Positions 58,698 to 64,000 of a stretch of 64,000 bases of DNA are shown here, piece after piece. The stretch spans positions 62,001-126,000 of the forward strand of contig BSBK01006433.1 of NCBI GenBank assembly GCA_027943335.1, read 5' to 3'. The DNA comes from Chamaecyparis obtusa (taxonomy: Eukaryota > Streptophyta > Pinopsida > Cupressales > Cupressaceae). The stretch's first letter is position 1. Each line of letters opens with the position of its first letter. Both the position numbers and the translations under genes were made by a program. The notes beneath the pieces were generated by a model. It saw nothing but the letters and a program-made list of their open reading frames with translations, did no database searches and was not told where the DNA came from.

Positions 58698-59461
58698 GGG
58701 TAAAAGCACAACAAGTTGTCACACTTTTATAAAGGAAAAGGCTAACAAAACCAAAATTATTCAACTTCAATGACATAAAAGTGGCATTTTTTTGGGAATT
58801 TTAAATTGACGTTAACTCGAGAAATGTATAAAAATGTATAAAGATATATAGCGAGTGCATATGAAAAGAAAAAATTATTTTTGACTCAAATTTTAACTCA
58901 CCTAAAATCGACAGTTCTCATTTCCCATCATATTTTTCATAAGAAATCTATCCCAATAAAAAAATTATAAATCCTCAAAGCAGAATCTCTCCTCTAGTGA
59001 ACCATATTTTTTTCAAAATTTTCTTATATGATTTACTAGGTTTTTCTTCTTCGAATCATCTTCTCGACTATTAAACTACCTAGTTGCAATATTTTTTAAT
59101 TACAACATACTATGTTTATTTAAACACTTTAAAATATATATGAGCTTATTATTGACTTCGAGCTCTACAAAAAGCTATTTTGATATTTAAATTGAAAAAA
59201 TATCATTAATAAGAGTAGGACTTATTGAAACATATATTTTTTGAAACAATTTTATTTTTTGGTAATTGGACTCAAATTAGTATAAAACATGCATTTAATA
59301 GACATTTACAATTGGAAAATTTGAATCACTTGTCTAACTTAGCTGGAATGAATCTGGCTTGACCATATGTTTGATAAAAATTAATTTTTAGATAGAAATA
59401 CTCAAATTTAGCTATGTTGATAAGTTATCCCGAAACATGACATCTTATTATGCTTTTACCC
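58698..59461. mobile_element. Probable non-autonomous DNA transposon (MITE-like), 764 bp
   Basis: 24-base terminal inverted repeats, 21 of 24 identical, start GGGTAAAAGCA on the left and end in its complement TGCTTTTACCC on the right. AGTA flanks both sides (58694-58697 and 59462-59465), a possible 4-bp target duplication. The interior is very AT-rich and codes for nothing recognisable. The superfamily is not clear from the ends. Confidence 0.68.
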
Positions 59462-59465
59462 AGTA

Positions 59466-60140
59466 ATGGAGGAATACTCAAGGATTGGTAAGAAGGTGTT
59501 AGAGGAGAGGTGGAAACATGCAATGGACTCTTTCCCTTGCAATAAACAATAAGGTGAGGGATGCCCACTAGGAGAAAAAATCAAACTAAGGATGAGCCTT
59601 AGACTTTGGATGTATTGGTGCCTTTAGCTTGTCCACCATAGGCATAGATGTAGGAATGGGTGAGACCATTATAGGTTAAAATGTCCTCAATGGTGACAAG
59701 TGGTTACCTTTAGACATACACCTACCTTGGGCCCCTAATGTCGATGAACAAAAGGGTGGATCATGTTGGACCATAGAGGTACACTTAGATTAATAGATGA
59801 AAATGGGGGGGGGGGGGGGGGTCTATAGATTCTATACGTTGTATGAAAGTTCCTCATCCTTATACTTGTTATAATACCTGAATAAACTATTGTACTTTAG
59901 AAATAGGATCCCTACTAGAGTAAAATATAAGTCACCAAATAGGAAGCCCAAATGAGAAAATAGAGGTTGATATATAGTGTCCAAATTTATGTGTAGGGTA
60001 CACTCATGGAATAATTTAATGAGTTTGCAAACCACTAAGGGGACTAACCCAATAGAGACTAACTAGAGGATACTCAATTTTACTTAGAAGAGTTCTAACT
60101 TAGGGATAAAACAAAAATTTGAATGAACTATTGCGGGTCC
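59466..60140. other. Unassigned DNA with a 17-G run
   Basis: No gene recognised. 59805-59821 is a run of 17 G. 60136-60140, GGTCC, may be the left half of a target duplication of element K; the right half lies outside. Confidence 0.45.
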
Positions 60141-61453
60141 TATTGGAGCTCTAAATTTTGGGCAAAATTTAGAGTCCTATATAGTGATAAAACCCTTAAA
60201 AATGACCTCTTAATCTCCATGCCCAATAATTAATGATGGAGTACATGAAATGGGATGAAAAAAATACATTAATTTTTAATTCAAAGTTGTGAGATTAAGA
60301 AAGGAATCTTTGTGATAGGAACAATCAAAATTCTCTAATCAAAGCCTTTAGAAAATGCTGGAATTTCAACCTGTTGCAAAGATGATGTTGACAGAGGCTG
60401 AAGCTGGTCAAATTTTAAAAATCTAAACAAGACCCAGTTCGGGAAATCAAATTTTATATTTCCAATATAAATCTTAGATTTCCATGATGTATTTTTCATT
60501 TTCGACCAAACGCAAATCTGAAAGTTAGGTAGTTATTTTTTAGTTAGTTTATTATTTTTTCAAAATAATTTGTAATAAGGGCATGTCTTTTCACCCTAAA
60601 GAGATGTGAAAGCCACTCAAACATGTATATATACACAATATAAAATTAAAAGATAGGAGACAATACAAGATATATTTTCATAGAATAGAATTTCATAAAC
60701 AACTACAACTATGAAGTCTTATGTACCAATTTTTCAACATCAATAAAGATAAGTGCTCTTCTTTTTATTTGTGGTTATAAGTTATATGTTTTCAATTAGT
60801 CTTTCGGATATTCTATTAAATATAGTGTTTCACTGTGTTGAATTCCCTGAGTATCATAATTCAAAATTAATATATACAACTCGAATATCAATTGAATGGT
60901 CTGTGAACCTACCATTGTTCTTATTGGTCTCTTAATTTGAGTTAAAATCAATAGGATTAGTTTTGTAAATTGATTTGAATTGTGAATCAAGAGAAAGCCT
61001 ATGAAATGATGGTCTTGTCTTATTAAAGCAATTTTTAAAAACTATCTCTGATCGTACATAGGATTGAAAGTTTTTTGACTCTATAGCCCAAGTATTTAGA
61101 AGGCACTGATCAAATCATTATTTGGAAATTGTCATTTGGTTCATACTTTGTAGTTTATAGATCATTAAATCATTATTTCAAAAGCATTACTTTTAATTCT
61201 TTAGCATAATCCATTTTTTTAGGTATTATAGAATAGATATTTTTAGGAGATTAGTTTCTTTCCTCAAAGGATCATTCACCACCTTTGGATGAACTTTGTT
61301 TTTTTATGTACGCAGTTGTTTGACATAGAGAATTAAATAATTCAAAGTAAAATTAGGCCTACTAGCCTTGGCTTGATTAAGCCAAAATTGTAGAGGTATC
61401 AATTTGTACCTATTAGTTGGCCAAATCAAAACCATCATTTTTGGGGACCAACA
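60141..61453 (+). repeat. 5' LTR of K
   Basis: About 1313 bases. The first 510 or so match 63492-64000. The first two bases are TA where the right copy has TG. A perfect 11-base hairpin lies at 60149-60174. Confidence 0.82.
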
Positions 61454-61455
61454 AA

Positions 61456-61474
61456 TTGGTGACTCTACTAGGGA
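61456..61474 (+). other. Primer-site-like sequence of K
   Basis: TTGGTGACTCTACTAGGGA two bases after the LTR, like the plus-polarity motif at 1065 in element A. Confidence 0.7.
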
Positions 61475-61829
61475 GATTTTCTCACAATATATATTGTGAA
61501 GTTACCTAGAATTTTAGATTTTGCAAATCAGAATCAGAAAGTAGTTATATTAGTTTTCTTGGAAGCACACTCTATTGGAAGAAAGGACCTAGAAGCAAGA
61601 CATTCCTCAAATGAGGTGGTGACTCTATTCAATAAAACATTTCAATCAGTGACTCTACTAAGGAAGAAGACCCAGAAGGTGATAAGTAAAGTTTTCCTCT
61701 TTGAAAGAGGTGGCAACTCTATTGTGAAGAACCTAATGTATACAGAAACAAATTACTACAAATTCAAATACTCAGAATGTATCAGAATAAACAACTATTT
61801 CAAAGAAAACCATTTATTCCAGATGGTAT

Positions 61830-62883
61830 CAAGCCATTGGATCTTAGGAGATTCCATTGTATTCCTTTTAAGTTTCTCCCTAATTTTTTGTAGCTTGTAC
61901 CAAAGTTCCATGGAGAATGGGATGAATGAGCAGTTGAACATTTGGATGCATTTTATGCATTTATAGAGAAGTATGAGATTTGTGTAGAAGATCAGGCAAT
62001 GAAACTATTTGTCAAGACATTAGAAGATAATGCAAGAGAGGCATATGAATCATTACCTAAATAAAGTATTTCATCTTGGAAAGAATTTGAACGATGGTTT
62101 CTATATGAATTCCATTATGCAAGTGAAGGAAATAAAATGTGTTATGAACAGGAAGAGTATCAACAACACATATGGGAAGAAAAGCCTTGTATGTCTCCCT
62201 TGGATGAATTTGTAAATATTGAAAGACAAGAAGGTGATAGATGCAGTGTGAAATCTACAGGAGTGCAAAGCTCTAATGAAGTTCTAGATCCAAATGAAGA
62301 AAATAATAAATCCAACCATGGACTTGTATCTCAAATAATCAAACATGTATTGTGTAATTATATAATAAAGGACAACATTAGAGAAAAGAACACAATAAAT
62401 CTAGTAATTGATTTATGTGTGGCTGACTCTTGTGACAATAGGACCTATGAAATAGAAGTTGATAATATAAATAAAATGAATGAGGAAGAAGATTTTCTCA
62501 GTACAGAACAAATTTCAAATTTGTTGGATAAGGAATATCAAAGGCATATACACAAAAATAACTCAAAATTTTTTCCAATTCACAAGGCTAAAAAAATTGA
62601 TGAAACACTAGAAGATAAACCTGATGAGAGAGGCACCTATCTTGTTGATGAAGTATATGATTCTAAAAGGGATGAATTTAGTAAAGAGGAAGAAGAAGAT
62701 GTGTCTAAATTCTCTATGTTCCTAAATCCATTGTTTGAAGAGGAAGAAGATGAATATATATATCTGAGTTCTCTATGTTATCGAATCCATTGTTTGAAGA
62801 GGATCCTTTATGCAATGGAATCCATCAGCATCATAATAAAGGTAACAATCCTAATTTTAAATTTGATGAAACACATGAAGTGA
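61830..62883 (+). pseudogene. Gag-like ORF of K with acidic C-terminal extension
   Basis: In one frame: PLDLRRFHCIPF, a stop, VPKFHGEWDE, a TGA at 61928, then AVEHLDAFYAFIEKYEI, MKLFVKTLEDNAREAYESLP, a TAA at 62062, SISSWKEFERWFLYEFHY. This is a retrotransposon gag core. The same frame continues without stops from 62137 to 62883, hydrophilic and rich in Glu/Asp/Asn (EEEDVSKFSMFLNPLFEEEED). No zinc knuckle is seen. Function of the extension is unknown. The frame drifts after the duplication at 62710-62828. Confidence 0.72.
62710..62828 (+). repeat. 59-bp tandem duplication in the K ORF
   Basis: TTCTCTATGTT begins at 62710 and again at 62769, and both are followed by AATCCATTGTTTGAAGAGGA. The offset of 59 is not a multiple of three, so the reading frame changes between the copies. 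Confidence 0.78.
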
Positions 62884-63203
62884 ATTCAGAGGGTGAGATA
62901 TCTTTTAGTTCATCCTTTGAGCTAGAGGTACACCAAATATGTGAAGAAGTGTCTCCTCAACATGAACCATCTTTAAAACCATTATATGAACAAGTATTGC
63001 ACCATAGGCCTAAAGAAAAGATTGCATTAGACAAACATAATCTGCATTCTAAATATGGAGACATAGAAAATTGTATACAAAAGGACAGTCACACAAAGAA
63101 GATTTATTCTAATTCTTATATGACTAGTCACATGCAAAACCAAAGGGAGCTTCCATTTGGAAAAGACCAAAGTGCATCTGATGATTTCTCAAAGGAAAAA
63201 TAA
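62775..63203 (+). pseudogene. Frame-shifted continuation of the K acidic ORF
   Basis: 142 open codons starting MLSNPLFEEDP, which repeats NPLFEEEED from the other frame. The rest (FSSSFELEVHQICEEVSPQHEPSLKPLYEQVLHH) is acidic and has no domain I recognise. It is probably the original C-terminal part of the gag-linked protein, put out of frame by the 59-base duplication. Confidence 0.6.
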
Positions 63204-63491
63204 AAAGAGAATACCAAAAAATTCATTGATAAAGAAACAAGTATTGTTCACAAAAATGATGACATCGTATTCAAGAAATCCAAAGTGTTACATGATCAGA
63301 ATCAAGTGTTTGATAGGGGAAAATGTTGATTTCATGTTTTGGTGCCCTAGGGCCACCGAATGAGATTTGATTTCAATATTGAAATATGTAGTGACTCTAT
63401 AGCCTAATGGACTTCACACTTGGTCTACTTCTTCCAGAGATAGCTAGAATCTCGCTATGCTCACATGTAGCATATGTCCCTAGAAAGAGCC
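63204..63491 (+). other. 3' internal part of K
   Basis: Short stop-broken coding remnant, then non-coding sequence. A purine-rich GATAGGGGAAAATGTTG at 63313-63329 looks like a polypurine tract followed by TG, but lies about 165 bases before the LTR start found by repeat comparison. Confidence 0.4.
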
Positions 63492-64000
63492 TGTTGGAGC
63501 TCTAAATTTTGGGCAAAATTTAGAGTCCTATATAGTGATAAAACCCTAAAAAATGGCCTCTTAAACTCCATCCCCAATAATTAATGATGGAGTACATGAA
63601 ATGGGATGAAAACATAACATTAATTTTCAATTCAAAGTTGAGAGATTAAGAAAGGAAGCTCTATGATAGGAACAATCAAAATTATGTGATCAAAGCCTTT
63701 AGAAAATGCTGGAATTTTGACCTACTGCAAGATGATGCCGACACAGGCTAAAGATGGTTGAATTTTAAAAATCTAAAAAAGACCCAGTTCAGGAAATCAA
63801 ATTTTCTATTTCCAAACAAATCTTAGCTTTCCATGAGGTGTTTTTCTTTTTTGACCAGACCCAAATCCGAAAGTTAGGTAGTTATTTTTTAGTTAGTTTA
63901 TTATTTTTTCAAAATAATTTTTAATAAGGGTGTGTCTTTTCACCCCAAAGAGGTGTGAAAGCCACTCAAACATGTATCTATAAATAATGTAAAATGAAAA
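63492..64000 (+). repeat. 3' LTR of K (partial)
   Basis: Matches the left LTR from its first bases (TGTTGGAGCTC) to the window end, with the same hairpin at 63500-63525. Confidence 0.85.

Larger units (their letters stand above)
60141..64000 (+). mobile_element. Element K: gag-only non-autonomous LTR retrotransposon, right end outside window
   Basis: Direct repeats start at 60141 and 63492. The left copy is about 1313 bases and ends ACCAACA followed by TTGGTGACTCTACTAGGGA, a primer-site-like sequence of the Tat/gypsy type. The internal part is only about 2.0 kb: a gag-like domain and an acidic ORF, with no protease, RT, RNase H or integrase. This fits the class of terminal-repeat elements that keep gag only and depend on another element's enzymes. 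Confidence 0.78.

Noticed and set aside
63313..63329. Polypurine tract plus TG as the 3' LTR start of K
   Set aside because: Comparison with the left LTR puts the repeat start at 63492; the sequence before it is not repeated at the left end.
1..64000. CRISPR array, bacterial operon or tRNA/rRNA genes
   Set aside because: No regularly spaced identical repeats, no Shine-Dalgarno-led gene clusters, and no cloverleaf or rRNA sequence noticed; the content is plant retrotransposons.

Overview
The window reads as nuclear DNA from a large, repeat-rich plant genome. It is AT-rich and consists almost entirely of plant-type LTR retrotransposons: Ty3/gypsy Tat-like elements, Ty3/gypsy chromoviruses with chromodomains, and Ty1/copia elements primed by initiator Met-tRNA. 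Most carry many in-frame stops. Old, densely nested elements with only one probable solo LTR would suit a gymnosperm, but that is inference; no host gene, rRNA or tRNA gene is visible that would name the species.

Layout, left to right. Element A (1-10237) is a pair of related long terminal sequences around a minus-strand Tat-like body: gag, protease, an extra RNase H, RT, a degraded RNase H, integrase. It interrupts copia element B (10238-13027, minus; LTR, PBS, gag, start of protease). B in turn interrupts Tat-like pol D (13028-15758, plus). The missing parts of A, B and D should lie left of the window. From 15759 to 18744 there is only probable 3' non-coding/LTR sequence of D and unassigned DNA. 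Copia C (18745-24614, minus) has the same layout as B and runs from LTR and PBS to the end of RNase H. A probable solo copia LTR, E, lies at 24775-26230.

27169-41252 is a tandem chromovirus array of three 1.6-kb LTRs and two internal regions (F, G) that share the middle LTR; the whole block is flanked by one 5-bp target duplication, GTAAG. Copia H (42014-57700, minus) is split by a second three-LTR array, 43946-56419: three 850-bp LTRs and two minus-strand chromovirus bodies, I and J, flanked by AAATT/AAATC. The right end holds a probable 764-bp DNA transposon with terminal inverted repeats (58698-59461) and a gag-only non-autonomous LTR element K (60141 to past the window end).

No copy looks able to make its full set of proteins. 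The points of most interest are: the catalytically complete RNase H placed before RT in A together with loss of key residues from the RNase H after RT; the two independent three-LTR arrays; the in-frame duplication of half of gag in J, giving two zinc knuckles; the gag-only element K with a hairpin at the start of its LTR and repeated primer-site-like motifs; and two primer-binding-site-like sequences of opposite polarity in A.
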